DNA from: [Mycoplasma] falconis
GTDB taxonomy: Bacteria; Bacillota_I; Bacilli_A; Mycoplasmatales; Metamycoplasmataceae
Length of the DNA stretch: 49,906 nt
Direction of reading: 5' to 3'
Assembly: GCF_006385795.1 (NCBI RefSeq)
Contig: NZ_VFSS01000004.1
Span: forward strand, 1-49,906
In this document: piece after piece, positions 1-11,186 of the stretch
Layout: each line of letters opens with the position of its first letter
Position numbering within the stretch: position 1 is the first letter of the stretch
Translations under genes and position numbers: made by a program
Notes under the pieces: model-generated
What the model was told of the DNA's origin: nothing
Database searches by the model: none
What the model saw: only the letters and a program-made list of their open reading frames with translations

Positions 1-642
1 ATATTTGCTAAATTAAAAATCAATAAATTTATAGCCAATTTCATAATTTTAAATTTACTTTTAAGCTATTTAATATTAATTAACTTTTTAATAAGTGCAA
101 CTAGAGCTTTTGTTTTTATCTTATTAATCAGTGTTAATGATTCCTTTAAAAAGAAATTAAAAAATATCGACTCATTATTAATAACTGCTTTTATATTTGT
201 TTTAATAAATCCTTATATTTTTTACAATTTTAGTTTTATATTGTCTTTTGCTATTACGTTTGTAATTCTTTTATCTATTGAAATAACAAAAACTTGAAAA
301 AATGGTTTTTTAAAATTTATTTTTACTTTGTTTTTAGCTTATTTTATTTCAACTTTAATAGTAAATAATTTTGAAAATAAAATTAATATTTTAGGTTTTA
401 TTTATCAATTAATATTTATGCCAATAATTTGCTTAATTTATGCGCTTTCTATTATTTTTTGTTGAAGTAATTGGATAACTTATTATTTATTTTATTCTTT
501 TAACTTATTTATAAACTTTATTAGCGTTTCAATTATTAATATTAATTTTAAGTTGCCTTATTTTCTACCAATTGTTTGCGTTTATTTAATTTATGAAATT
601 TATTTTTTCAAATTAATAAAGAAAGAAAAAATTAAAATGTAA
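1..642 (+). CDS. comEC: ComEC/Rec2-like DNA uptake membrane protein, C-terminal part
   Basis: Open from the first base, so the 5' end lies outside the window; 213 codons remain, ending in TAA. Nearly all of it is hydrophobic, with several membrane segments. An SATRAF motif followed by a helix, then an NPYIFYNFSFILSFA stretch, matches the Competence domain of ComEC, which usually shows SA-RA and a Leu-x-Pro...GFxLSF pattern. In competent bacteria ComEC forms the inner-membrane channel for single-stranded DNA. Two TGA codons are read as Trp. No other competence gene is visible nearby. The identification rests on the motif and membrane pattern only. Confidence 0.72.
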
Positions 643-690
643 AATGACGCTTTTAACTTTAATACTAAAAATATATTTAAAACGACGTAA

Positions 691-696
691 TATAAT
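691..696 (+). promoter_or_regulatory. -10 box TATAAT for the first lipoprotein
   Basis: Perfect TATAAT ending 7 nt before the ATG at 704. No Shine-Dalgarno sequence lies between, so the transcript is probably leaderless. No clear -35 box is visible. Confidence 0.6.
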
Positions 697-703
697 TTAT
701 ATT

Positions 704-1282
704 ATGAAAAAAACATTTAAATTATTAACTTTAACTTTGCCGATTTTTGTACCTCTAATAACTATTTCTTGTTATAAACCTGTTGAACCCAATCAACCTA
801 ATAATCAAACGAAACAAGATGATAATAATTATAAAAAACCTGAGGATCCTAAAAAACCTAATCGTTATGGTGATATAACTGTTACTTTGTTGGATGTTCA
901 ACAACTAGAAAATATTAAAGAGAGTTTTAAATTTACATTAACTAATGAAGGTAGAAAAGAAAATTTAAATCAATTAATTTTAGAAGTTAATAATTTATTA
1001 AGTAAATATAAAATTGTTTCTAATAATTTAAATGAAGATTTAATTGAAAAATATCAGCTAGAAACAGAACAAACTCAGAAAATTTTAAAAGATTCAAATT
1101 TTAAAAAATTATTTAATTTAGTAATACCTGAAAAACTTGAATTTTGAGGGCACCCTGTTTACATTAAATTAATTGCAAGTAGTAAAGATAAAAATTTACC
1201 AGCCTTAATTTATACAGTTTTATGTCCAGATCAAAATTACGCTATTGAAGCAAAAGAAACTATTCCGGTAGATACTTTATAG
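704..1282 (+). CDS. Lipoprotein, member 1 of a tandem paralogous pair
   Basis: 192-residue protein starting MKKTFKLL, with a hydrophobic signal and a lipobox ending in ITISC, so the lipidated cysteine is Cys23. A Pro/Asn/Lys-rich low-complexity linker follows (about residues 25-55), then a globular part. The ATG at 704 is preferred over an upstream in-frame ATG at 644 because it begins a proper signal peptide and sits 7 nt after a TATAAT. One TGA (Trp, in a WGHPVYIKL segment) must be read through. The C-terminal half resembles the next gene: LLD-x-x-QLxNIK, FKxxLTxxGRK, GHPVxIKL and CPD are shared. The protein should be anchored on the outer face of the membrane. Function unknown. Confidence 0.85.
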
Positions 1283-1291
1283 AATTTGTTT

Positions 1292-1297
1292 TATAAT
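1292..1297 (+). promoter_or_regulatory. -10 box TATAAT for the second lipoprotein
   Basis: TATAAT exactly 7 nt before the ATG at 1305, only 9 nt after the stop of the previous gene. It implies an independent, leaderless transcript. Confidence 0.6.
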
Positions 1298-1304
1298 AAA
1301 ACTT

Positions 1305-1880
1305 ATGATTAAATTTAAAACAATTTTACCTTTTGCTTTAATTGCTTCAACAGCAATAATTTCTTCTTCATGCAATAATAAAAATCAAGAAATAGAAAAA
1401 AATAATGACAAAAAACCTCGAGCAACTTTGGGTTTTCAACCCAAAAAAACAGAAATAAAAGATCAAGAAGATTTTAGTGACTTATCTAAAAAAACATATG
1501 GACTTTTAGATTCTTCACAACTGGATAACATAAAAAACTTGTTTTCTTTTAAATTAACTGATTACGGAAGAAAATTAAGCGCTTATCACCAGTTAGAAAT
1601 TATTAAAAAATTAAGAAATAAATTGTTAGCAAACGGCTATTCTGAAGATAATTTAATATCAGGTTTAGCAAACGAGGAAGAATTTAAAAAATATTTTGAA
1701 ATTTCTTATCCACTGTTGCCTTTTATATATGGGCATCCGGTTTCAATAAAACTTTTTGAAGAATTTAATGACAAAAAAGTTCCATGTATAGTTTACGAAG
1801 TTAGATGTCCTGATATTATCAATTCAAAGGGACAAATGACAATCGAAACAATAGAAGCGATATATTTAGATCAAATTTAA
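1305..1880 (+). CDS. Lipoprotein, member 2 of a tandem paralogous pair
   Basis: 191 residues starting MIKFKTILPF, with a lipobox ISSSC giving lipidated Cys23, then a short charged linker. The region from about residue 67 aligns by eye with the preceding lipoprotein: YGLLDSSQLDNIK, LTDYGRK, GHPVSIKLFEE and VRCPD recur in the same order. This indicates tandem duplication followed by divergence. No TGA codons are needed. A hairpin terminator follows directly. Surface location is expected; function unknown. Confidence 0.85.
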   Translation: MIKFKTILPFALIASTAIISSSCNNKNQEIEKNNDKKPRATLGFQPKKTEIKDQEDFSDLSKKTYGLLDSSQLDNIKNLFSFKLTDYGRKLSAYHQLEIIKKLRNKLLANGYSEDNLISGLANEEEFKKYFEISYPLLPFIYGHPVSIKLFEEFNDKKVPCIVYEVRCPDIINSKGQMTIETIEAIYLDQI

Positions 1881-1901
1881 TAAGCTACAGCTTATTTTTT
1901 T
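1879..1901 (+). terminator. Rho-independent terminator of the lipoprotein pair
   Basis: 7-bp stem AATAAGC/GCTTATT with a TACA loop, followed by a run of seven T. It begins at the stop codon of the second lipoprotein. Confidence 0.75.
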
Positions 1902-1958
1902 GTTAATTTAACTTAAAAAACAGCACAAAAAAATATAAACCAAGGTGTATATTATTGT

Positions 1959-1964
1959 TATAAT
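1959..1964 (+). promoter_or_regulatory. Extended -10 (TGT-TATAAT) of the peptidase gene
   Basis: TATAAT preceded by TG one base upstream. The ATG at 2010 has a Shine-Dalgarno AAAGGAG at 1998-2004, so this gene, unlike the lipoproteins, has a conventional leader. Confidence 0.6.
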
Positions 1965-2009
1965 TTATAAATATTGAATCAATTAAAATAGAAGATTAAA
2001 GGAGAAAAA

Positions 2010-4982
2010 ATGGCTAAAAAGATCAATAAAGGTGCTGCTTTTGTCGGCGGTGCTGCCGGAGCAATGATAGGAGCACTTGGATTAGGTTTAGTTTTAGGTT
2101 TCACTGCCTTAGATAACAAGACTGTAGAAATTAGATACGACCAAGAAGCTGCAAAAGAAAAATTAGCTTCAGAAATGAAAGCTTCAGATTTTGCTGTTGT
2201 CGGATCGGCATTAACAAAATATGAAGTTGTTAAAACCCAAGCCGATGATGCCGAAGGAACATTGGATTTATATGTAAAAAACCTTAAAACAAATCAAGTA
2301 GAAAAACATACTTTAGAAGGTTTTAAAGTAGATCCAGAAGCTGTTGAAGTAAGAGAAAAAGCAAATCAATGAAACGAATTATTTAACACAAGAAAAGATT
2401 TAAGAACAGCTTACAGTCAAAAAGTGACAATGTATAGAAAATTGGCTAGCAAAAAAGATCTAACAGAACAAGAACAAAAAGCTAAAAAAACATTAGAAGA
2501 CGAAATAAACAACTATTACAGACCTGAAATATCAAAAATTGAAAAAGAAATAAAAGCTTTAAATTTAGACGATGTTTTATTAAGTAAACCAGGTAAAAAA
2601 TCTGAAAGCGAACTTAAATACGTAGCTCAATATATCAAAAATGTAAAAGATGAATTTGATAAAGATTTAGCTAAAAAAGGTTACCCAGACAATATTTATG
2701 CATTAGCGGTTTCAGATGAAGACGCTCAAAAAATTTTAGAATCAGTAGACAATTTAATAGCTAAATTAGAAATTATTAATAACGATAATTTAAATAATGA
2801 TAGCTTTGTGTGAAAAGAAAGTTTATTATACAACGCTAAATTATTAAAACAAGATTGAGAAGCAGGAACAAGAATTTTAAACTCATGAGGTTTAAATTCA
2901 GGAACACAATTCCCATTAGAAGCATTTAATAGCACAATGACAATCTTAAATGATAAAAACATTGATATTTATGCAGGGCAAATTTCAAACTTAAAGGATG
3001 TTCCTTTAAAATGAATTAAAAATTACGAAACAGCTATTGAAAATAATTTTGTGCCATCATTACAAATTATTAAAATGAATATTAGAAGCATTTTAAATAA
3101 TGTTTATGGTAGCAAATTAGTAGAATTTGTTAAATCAGAAAAAGATTCTATTACCGTTAAAGAATTAATAGGCGTTGATGAAAGTGTATCATTGAGCGAA
3201 GCGAATCCAAAACAACGTATTAATGCTTTTTACAACTTTTATGCAACCAAAATGTGAAATGCTGCTGGTGGAGAAGGCGATTTAACTTTAACAAAAACTA
3301 ATATTGAATCAAACCCAGAAGTGGAAAACATTTTAGAAGTAACTGCTGATAACCAAATCGTTAAATTATACGGTGTTGGTTTAACTCAACAAGAATTAGA
3401 AAAAAATGATATTGGTTACGGTTTTATTAAAGGCAATGACAAATATAGCGGTCAAAAGTTATATGAACAATTAGTAAAAATGTCAACAACCTTTGACTAT
3501 ACTCCTCAAGAACTATATGATAAGGGTTATGATTTAGTAAAACAATCAAAAGAAAAATACATTACAATCGCTAATTTATTAGCAGATGAAATTGCTGGTA
3601 AAAATAGAATCTGAACAACAACCATTAAATACGACGAAGATGGAAGCGGTGCAGGACAACCAGAAGAATTAACAATTACTATTAGAGATGAAAAAGGAAA
3701 CGTTGATTTTAATAATTTTGTTAAATGATTGAATTCAGAAATGTTTTTCTTTGGACGTGAAGGATCAAGCGTCTACACCCAAGACTTTATGAATTTATTA
3801 AATTCAAACGAAAACCTAGCCTCATACAAACAAAACTTACAAAAAAATGGTTATGGTAGATTTGCTGAAGAAAGTAAAAAAGACGAAGCTTACAATAGCA
3901 TTAATTATCAAGAATATTGGTATGGTGCTTTAAGCTCAATTAAAGCTTATTTACAATTTAAAGATGTAGCTACTCCAAATCTATTACCTTACTTTGGAAA
4001 ACAACTAAACAATTTTGATTTTACAGCTTATCCATTTAAAGTTAGAGCAGAACAAGGCGCTGGAGCTTACAGTCCTTCAACAGGTACATTTAGTTACAAC
4101 CCAGACCCATACTACACCATTCCTAAATGAAGTCTATCTTCATTAACAACTCACGAAACTGTTATGGGACACCACGGTCAAATTGATTATGCTAAACAAT
4201 ATGCAGCAGACGTTGATGGAATTAAATTAAACTTAGGTATGTCATTTACTTCATATCAAGAAGGTTGAGCTTTATTTAGTGAACTATTAGCAGTTCCATT
4301 CGGACTATATGGTACACCTGATTTAAGTTCAAATGACTATATGGCTATTCCTAAATCATTTGATTTAGCTAAAGGCATTACCAGCTTCTTTACAACCACT
4401 GATGAAAGCAAGATTACTGATGAAATGGTAAATCAAATTAAAGATTTACACAACGGAATTTACTGACAGCTAGCTACTTCAATTAATAGTGAAACTAACG
4501 AAAAAGCTCATGCTAAAAAAGCAGTTAAAATTGCAAACATGTTGCAATACTTAGGAGCTATTAACGAATCTCAATTCCGTAATTTACGTTTAGCAATCGA
4601 TACTTCAATTAACTACCCAGTACAAGGTAAAGAAGATTTACCTGGCGGAGCTTCATTAGCTCAAGCAAGACAATTTATGTTAGATAACTCAGCAATGTCA
4701 ATTGATCAAATTGTAGTAGAAACTAGAAGATATAACGTTTACCCAGCTCAAGCCTTAGCTTATTTAAGTGGACGTGAAAAATTTGTTGATGCTTTAAATC
4801 TAGCAATTAACGCTAAACAAATGACTAAAAAAGAATTCTTCGAAAGTTCAACTTTTAAAGAAAATGGAGTTGAAATTCCTTTTGGCAATGTAGTTGAATT
4901 ATTTGATCTTCTACTAAGAAACGGAGCTATTCCAACTGACACAGTTATTAAATTAACTGAAAAAGCTTACGACATTAAATAA
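2010..4982 (+). CDS. Membrane-anchored DUF885-family metallopeptidase
   Basis: 990 residues once about ten TGA codons are read as Trp. A lysine-rich N-terminus and one Gly/Ala/Leu-rich membrane segment (about residues 9-33) precede a large domain that should face outside. Zinc-peptidase signatures are visible: HETVMGHH at 715-722, matching the HExxPGHH motif of DUF885 proteins, and EGWALFSE with Glu751 as the probable third ligand. The last 180 residues (LRLAIDTSINYP, YNVYPAQALAYLSGREK) also fit the DUF885 C-terminal pattern. It has its own promoter and a strong ribosome-binding site, and is flanked by terminators, so it is monocistronic. It has the N-terminal signal-anchor but no lipobox. 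Its substrate cannot be told from sequence. Confidence 0.85.
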
Positions 4983-4988
4983 TAATTA

Positions 4989-5017
4989 AAAAAGCAGAAA
5001 TTCAAATTCTGCTTTTT
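4989..5017. terminator. Bidirectional terminator between peptidase and ligA
   Basis: Perfect 11-bp stem AAAAAGCAGAA/TTCTGCTTTTT with a 7-nt loop, between convergent genes. A/T runs on both sides allow termination in both directions. Confidence 0.85.
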
Positions 5018-5020
5018 CTT

Positions 5021-7021
5021 TTAATCTTTAATTAATTCATAAAATTCGTTTTCATTGATTATTTTAACGTTTAATTTTTTAGCTTTATCTAATTTAGACC
5101 CAGCGTCTTGACCAACTAATAAATAATTAGTTTTTTTAGAAATTGAATTTAAAGTTATTCCACCGTTAGCTATTATTAACTTTTCAAAATAACTACGCGG
5201 TTTGCTTAATATTCCGGTTATAACAAGCGAATTATTATTTAGTTTATTATTTATTTCTTCTGTTTGATATTTTAAATCTAAGCCAATTTCTATTAAATCA
5301 TTAATTAGCTTTTGATTTTCTTCTTGATTAACTCAGTTTTGTAAAGAAGTGGCGATTTTTTCTCCAATTTCATGATATTCAGTCAATGCCATAAAATCAT
5401 AAGTTAAAAAACTTTTTAAATTTAAAACTTTTGAAGCCACAAATTTAGCAACTTTTGCTCCAATTAATTTTATAGATAAAGCAAAAATTAAACGATCCAG
5501 AGAATTAAATTTAGATTTTTCGATATTATCAATTATTTTATTAACTGATTTTTCACCCATTCTTTCAAGATTGCTTAATTGTTCTTTTTTATCTTTTAAT
5601 TTATATAAATCAATAACACTCGTTAATAAATTATTATTAATTAATAATTCGATATTTTTATCGCCTAAAGTGTTAATATCCATGGCGTCTTTAGAAACAA
5701 AATGAACTAATTTACGTCTTTTAATTTCAGGGCAATTTTCGTTTAAACAATATTGTTCTAAACCGGTTTCGTTATCTTGTAAATTTGATTTGCAATAAGG
5801 ACACAGTTTAATTTTTTCAAATGGTTTTAAATCTGATATTTTTGAAGCTAAACCAATAACACACGGAATAATTTCTCCCGCTTTTTTAATATAAACTAAA
5901 TCGTTTTTATTAATTTGTAAATCAGTAATATATTGAAAATTATTTAATGTGGCAAAAGAAACTAGTGAACCAGATAGTTCTACCGGTTCTAAAGAAGCAT
6001 TATAAGTTACTAAACCAGTTCTACCAATAGTGATGAAAATATCTTTTAAGGTAGTTATCGCTGTATCTGGTTCATATTTAAAGGCGATTGCTGAGTGAGG
6101 AAACTTAGCCGTATAACCTAATTCATCGTAATATTTAACTTCGTTAAGCTTAATAACAATACCATCAGTTTCATAATCTAGTTTTTGTTTAATGTCTTTA
6201 AAAGTATTAATATATTCTTTTATTGCTTCGATTGAAGTTATATGTTCGGATTCTAAAGTTGTTTGAAAACCTAACTTATTTAAAAAATCAAATTGTTGTT
6301 GCATCGTTTCAATATTGTGTTGCAATGGATCAACTACGTAATATAAAAATGCAGATAAATTTCTTTCTTTAACAATGTTGGCATCTAGTTGTCTTAAAGT
6401 TCCGGCGGCAGCATTTCTTGGATTAGCCATAGCCGGTTTATTTAAAGCCAAAAGACTTTCGTTTAATTTTTTGAAGTTAGATATAGAAAGATATATTTCT
6501 CCTCTTACTTCTAAATCTTTAAAATAATCAATTTGTTTAGGTATAGAAGCTATTTGTAAAACATTTTGTGTTACATCTTCCCCAACTGAGCCATCGCCTC
6601 TTGTTGTGGCTTGATATAATAAACCATTTTTATATTTAATTGAAACAGATAAACCATCGATTTTAGGTTCAATTCAAAAACTATAATTTAAAGTTATTTT
6701 TTTAATGTTGTCAATAAACTTTTCAATTTCTTCAATGGTATAAGCCTTATTTAAAGAAAGCATTGGTTTATCATGTTTTACCTTAGAAAAAATTTCTAAA
6801 GAATTAGCATTAATTTTTTGAGTAGGAGAATTTTTAAGTTCTTCATAGCTAAATAAATAACTATAAGTTTGTTCTAAATTTTTTAATTTATTAAAAGTTA
6901 TATCGTAAATTTCATCGCTAACCAACGGATTATCTAAATCATAATAATGATGATCTCACTCGCTAATTTGTTTTTGTATTTGCAAAATTTCTTCTTTAAT
7001 TTTAATTTCTTTTTCAGACAT
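5021..7021 (-). CDS. ligA: NAD-dependent DNA ligase LigA
   Basis: 666 residues, the usual LigA length. It seals nicks in replication and repair using NAD. The N-terminus has the Ia domain pattern YYDLDNPLVSDEIYD. The adenylation motif KIDG places the AMP-accepting lysine at Lys120, and a TTRGDG motif follows. A four-cysteine zinc finger uses Cys407, 410, 425 and 430. Helix-hairpin-helix repeats follow, then a C-terminal BRCT domain beginning with a VITGIL segment. The start is the ATG 1 nt after the ecfT stop, so it is the last gene of the ecf operon and is probably translationally coupled. Several TGA-Trp codons occur. Confidence 0.96.
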
Positions 7022-7022
7022 C

Positions 7023-7970
7023 TTAAACCCTTTGGTATGTTAAAACAAATCAATAAGGAAGTGGTACAGCATCAATTTGACAAACAGTTACCATCGCAAC
7101 TAATAAACCGATAAATAATACAGCAATTAAATCTCTTCAACTAGGATTTAATTGACGATAAAAACTTCTTTTGGCATAAGGTTGATAGCCTCTTGAAGTC
7201 ATAGCATCAGATAAATCATTAGCTTTATTAAAAGAAGAAACAAATAAAGGAATAATTAAAACAATAAAAGCTTTTGATTTATCTTTTAAATTTCCGTTTT
7301 TAAAATCGACTCCACGACTTGACTGGGCTTTCATAATTCTGCTTGATTCTTCTAATAAAGTCGGAATAAATCTTAAAGCAATAGAAATAATCATTGTAAT
7401 AATTTCGGTTGGGATTTTAATTAATTTAAGTGGCAATAATAAATCATTTATAGCTCTCGTTAATAAAATTGGTTTAGTTGACACCATCAAGATTGTGGTA
7501 GTTAAAATAACGCCGTAAATTCTTAATAAAATTGAAAAAGTACGCACAATCGTAAATTGAGTAATTTGGAAAACTTTATCTGGACCAAAAGGGGCTCAGT
7601 ATATGGTATTAATAAAAGTTTGATCGCGATGAATAACGTAAGCATCAATATTAAGGGTCGAAGATATTGGAATAAAATTATCTCCTTCGATGTTAGGCAC
7701 AGCCCCTTTTACTGTAAACATATTGACAATAAAAATAAATAAAGCAATATAAAATGGAATTTTTAATTTTAAAAATACAGATTTTATCGATTTAGTAGCT
7801 ATTACGTACATCACCATAATAGAAAGAACTAATATTCCTAAGGTGATGAAATAATTAGTTACAAATAGTAAAACAATAAAAATAACATTAGCCAAAAACT
7901 TTAATCTAGGGTCAAGTCGATGGATAAATGTATCAATGTTTAAATACTTACCAATAATGGCTTGTTTCAT
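7023..7970 (-). CDS. ecfT: ECF transporter transmembrane component EcfT
   Basis: 315 residues with a multi-pass hydrophobic pattern. It couples the two ATPases to a substrate-binding EcfS protein for vitamin or micronutrient uptake. The N-terminal HRLDPRLKF is typical of EcfT. Two coupling-helix signatures with a Ser-Arg-Gly core are present, AQSSRGVDF and MTSRGYQP, where the ATPases dock. Several TGA codons are Trp. An AGGAGG ribosome-binding site sits just upstream, 11 nt after ecfA2. No EcfS gene is present here, so this is probably the shared group II energizing module serving S components encoded elsewhere. Confidence 0.93.
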
Positions 7971-7981
7971 TATTCACCTCC

Positions 7982-8998
7982 TTATTTTTTATTATGATAA
8001 ATTTGGTTTAATTTCTTTCCTAGTTCTTCTAAACTGGTTACTTTGCCGACATCAATTCCTTTTTCTTTTAAGCGATTAACAAAAGAAAGCAACTTTGTAG
8101 GAATTAGATTGTTGTTTTTTAATAATTCTTCGTTATTCAAAATATCGTATGTATTACCGTCTTGAATAATGGTACCATCTTTAATAAATAAAGTACGGTT
8201 TGTTCATTTTAAAGCGTTGTCTAAATCGTGAGTAACAATAATAATGGTTTTACCATCTTGATAAAGTTTATAAAATAGATGCAGCATTTCTTCAACACCT
8301 TGCGGATCTAAACCTGCCGTTGGCTCATCTAAAACTAAAAATTTTGGTTCCATTGCTAATATGCCGGCCAATGCAACTCTTCTTTTTTGACCTCCCGAAA
8401 GATCAAAGGGGCTTCTCTTTAAATAATCCAGTGGCAGTCCAACCATTTGAATATATTTTTCAGCCAATTCTTTTGCTTTATCTTTTTTAACTCCCATCGA
8501 AACTGGTCCAAAAATAATATCCTTTTCAATTGTAGATTCAAATAATTGATATTCAGCAAATTGAAAAACCACGCCTACTTGTTTTCTTAATGATTTAGCA
8601 TTTTTAATTTTTTTAATTGTATTGGTAATGTTGATGTCAGTTTGAATAATTTCAAAACGATCACTTTTATTTTTTGCCTTTCATTTTTTTAAATTATTTT
8701 CATAATCTTGTAAGGCCAATTGATATTCATTTTCATTTTCAAACTTCTTAGCATTAGGTTTTTTAGGCTTTTTTTCTTTTATTTTTAAAGGGACTCCTTC
8801 AAAAAAAATACTTCCTTCACTCGGAGTTATTAAAGCATTTAAATGTTCTATAAAAGTTGTTTTACCTGAACCTGTAGGTCCGATAATAGAAATAGATTCC
8901 CCTTCTTTAATATCAACCGAAATATGATCTAAAACCTTAATATAAGTAGGAAATTTTTTATTATATTCTTTACTTATGTCGTTAACTTTTATTTGCAT
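7982..8998 (-). CDS. ecfA2: ECF transporter ATPase EcfA2, with a lysine-rich insertion
   Basis: 338 residues, about 50 more than a typical EcfA. Walker [10 protein letters not shown] is at 40-48, the Q loop near 145, the signature LSGGQ at 200-204, the Walker B aspartate and catalytic glutamate at about 224-225, and THD forms the H loop. The extra length is a charged, Lys/Asn/Glu-rich insertion at about residues 72-130, between Walker A and the Q loop. Its start overlaps the end of ecfA1 by 10 bp. It pairs with EcfA1 and EcfT to energise uptake. Confidence 0.93.
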
Positions 8999-9786
8999 AA
9001 TTGTTTTATTAACTCCTCCTCGTTATAAGTGGGTTCTATACCATCAATCATTTCGCTTAATTTGTAAATAAATGGAGAATCAATTTTAGCTATTTCAATG
9101 ATTTCTTTGTCTTTTAAGATATCAATCGGTTTACCTTGGGCTATAACTTTACCACCAGAAAAAACAATTAATTCGTCTGCTAATAAAGCTTCATCCATAT
9201 CGTGAGTAATTGAAATCAAAGTTTTTGAAGTTTTTTTATGTAGATCGTGAATTATTTTATAAATATCACTTCTACCCTTAGGATCTAACATTGAAGTTAT
9301 TTCATCAAAAATAATTATTTTAGGATCAAGGGCTAGCGTAGAAGCAATTGCCACTCTTTGTTTTTGACCACCAGAAAGATTTTGTGGTTCATGATCTAAA
9401 AAATCTAGCATACTTACTTCTTTGGCAAAATGTCTGATAATGTCATACATTTCTTCGTATGTCATCATTTTATTTTCTAATCCAAAAGCAATGTCGTCTT
9501 CAACGGTTGAACCGATAAATTGGTTGTCAGGGTTTTGAAAAACAATACCAATCTTACTTCTTATTTCATTTAAATTTTCACTATTTACTTCTAAACCATC
9601 AATAATTATTTTTCCAGAAGTAGGTTTATAAATTGCTGAAAGAAGCTTAGAGAAAGTAGATTTTCCTGAACCATTGTGTCCTAAAATCGCAACGTATTTA
9701 CCTTCTTCGATAAATAAATTAATATCATCTAATGCTAGTTTTTTTGCTCCTGGATATTTATAACTTAACTTCTTAATTTCAATCAT
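8989..9786 (-). CDS. ecfA1: ECF transporter ATPase EcfA1
   Basis: 265 residues, the normal EcfA length. Walker [10 protein letters not shown] is at 36-44. The Q loop (VFQNPDNQF) is typical of EcfA1, and [13 protein letters not shown] and an IIIFDEIT Walker B follow, with ITHDMDEA as the H loop. It is first gene of ecfA1-ecfA2-ecfT-ligA. The ATG lies 7 nt after a TATAAT with no Shine-Dalgarno, so the operon mRNA probably starts at or next to the start codon. Confidence 0.95.
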   Translation of the reverse strand: MIEIKKLSYKYPGAKKLALDDINLFIEEGKYVAILGHNGSGKSTFSKLLSAIYKPTSGKIIIDGLEVNSENLNEIRSKIGIVFQNPDNQFIGSTVEDDIAFGLENKMMTYEEMYDIIRHFAKEVSMLDFLDHEPQNLSGGQKQRVAIASTLALDPKIIIFDEITSMLDPKGRSDIYKIIHDLHKKTSKTLISITHDMDEALLADELIVFSGGKVIAQGKPIDILKDKEIIEIAKIDSPFIYKLSEMIDGIEPTYNEEELIKQLCK

Positions 9787-9793
9787 AAATATA

Positions 9794-9799
9794 ATTATA
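9794..9799 (-). promoter_or_regulatory. -10 box TATAAT of the ecf-ligA operon
   Basis: TATAAT on the minus strand with 7 nt to the ecfA1 ATG. The -35 region falls at the edge of the hpt terminator. Confidence 0.6.
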
Positions 9800-9820
9800 A
9801 TTTATATTTATGAAAATAAT

Positions 9821-9850
9821 AAAAGCCGGTATATTTTTATACCCGCTTTT
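9821..9850 (-). terminator. Terminator of the dnk-hpt unit
   Basis: Hairpin AAAAGC-C-GGTATA / TATACC-C-GCTTTT with one C-C mismatch. It overlaps the last codons and stop of hpt. Confidence 0.7.
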
Positions 9851-10379
9851 TAAATGTTCCAATGTATGGTAAATTTCTCTTTTTTTCATCAATATCAAAG
9901 CCAAAACCAACAACAAAATCTTCTTTATTGATTTTAAAACCAAACATATCTGGTTTAAAATCAATTTTACGATTATCAGGCTTATCTAAAAGTGTTAAAA
10001 CTTTTAATGATTTAGGATTTCTTCTTGCCAACATGTTATAAACAGTATTCATAGTTTTAGCTGTATCAACAATATCTTCAACAATTAAAACATCTTTATC
10101 TTCAATGTTGTTAGCTAAATCTAAAACTATTTTAACATTACCGGAAGAAGATTCACCTCCGCCGTAAGAACTAGCTATCATAAAATCAATTACAAAATCA
10201 ACTTCAACGTTTTTAATTAGTTGAGCTAGGAAGGGAAATGAACCTTTTAAAAGACCAACTAAAATTAAATTATCAGAATTTTTATAAGTTTCATTAACTC
10301 ATTGACTTAGTTCTTTTATTCGATTTTCTAATTGATCCTGAGTAAATAAAATTCGATCGATACAACTATCTATTTTCAT
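9837..10379 (-). CDS. hpt: Hypoxanthine phosphoribosyltransferase
   Basis: 180 residues, the normal size for bacterial HPRT. It converts hypoxanthine or guanine plus PRPP to IMP or GMP, which is essential for purine salvage in organisms without de novo synthesis. The PRPP-binding loop is VLIVEDIVDTAKTM, with Glu101, Asp102 and Asp105; the family usually has DTGxT, so Ala replaces Gly here. LLKGSFPF at 43-50 is the other conserved loop, and KPDNRKIDFKPDMFGF matches the family C-terminus. The chosen ATG overlaps the end of the upstream kinase gene by 14 bp. One TGA is Trp. Confidence 0.94.
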
Positions 10380-11025
10380 GTTTAGCTGCCTCATCAATAA
10401 TTTTAATAGCTTCTTCTAATACTTCTTTTTGAGTTAAATTATTGGTATCTAAGATAACATAATTTAAATTAAAACGTTGTGCTATTTCTTTAAAAATCTT
10501 TAAATAATTAGTATGTAGATTTTTAAAATATTCATAGTTTTGTTCCCAGTTATTAACTTCACTTTCACGTCCTCTTTTTAAAATACGTTTTTTAAAAGTA
10601 TCAAAGTTAATATCTAAAAAGATCGCCAAATCGGGTAATTCTTCTTCGCTTATTAATCTTTCAAATAAGGCGTCATAAGCATCTAAATACCTTTGTCCTT
10701 TTTCAGCCAAAATTAACTTAGCAAAAATATAATGTTCTATTGAGAAACGATCTAGAAAAATATGGTCATTTTCATATTTGTAGTTGTTTTCAGTATATTT
10801 TTTAACTATTTCAGTAAATTTTGTAGAGTGGTTTTCGACAATATAAGATTGGAAACCAATTGTTAAATTAGGTTTCTTTTCATATAGTCATTTTAAAAAA
10901 GTATTAAATACTTCGTCATCTTCTTCAAACTCATGTAGCATTAAAGAAGTTTTATAGTGCTTATGTAATTTTTCAGATAGCGAACTTTTACCGGCAGCTA
11001 TCATACCGCTAATACCAATAATCAT
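10366..11025 (-). CDS. Deoxynucleoside kinase
   Basis: 219 residues of the deoxyadenosine/deoxyguanosine kinase family. It phosphorylates salvaged deoxynucleosides in the cytoplasm. A P-loop GMIAAGKS lies at residues 7-14, a DRFSIEHYIFAK segment corresponds to the family DRS motif, and KRGRESE forms the lid. The ATG at 11025 has a GGGAG ribosome-binding site. It overlaps hpt by 14 bp, giving a two-gene nucleotide-salvage operon. Which base it prefers cannot be read from the sequence. Confidence 0.9.
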
Positions 11026-11186
11026 AATTACTCCCTTGTTGATTTTATTTAAGATTATTTTATCAATTAATAAAGCTTATTTTTAACTTTTAAAAAATAA
11101 AAAATTGGTCAATTTTTAGGTTTAAATTACCTTTAAAAAAATAATTTAGAATTTGTTCTTGTTTTATGAAGAAACTAAGAAAAAAT
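11026..11186. other. Intergenic region with the kinase promoter
   Basis: About 160 bp without a credible gene. A TAAAAT-like -10 on the minus strand lies roughly 30 nt upstream of the kinase start. Nothing else recognisable is seen. Confidence 0.4.

Noticed and set aside
644..703. Upstream start (ATG at 644) for the first lipoprotein
   Set aside because: It would put 20 residues before the signal peptide and lies before the -10 box; the ATG at 704 gives a clean lipobox at Cys23.
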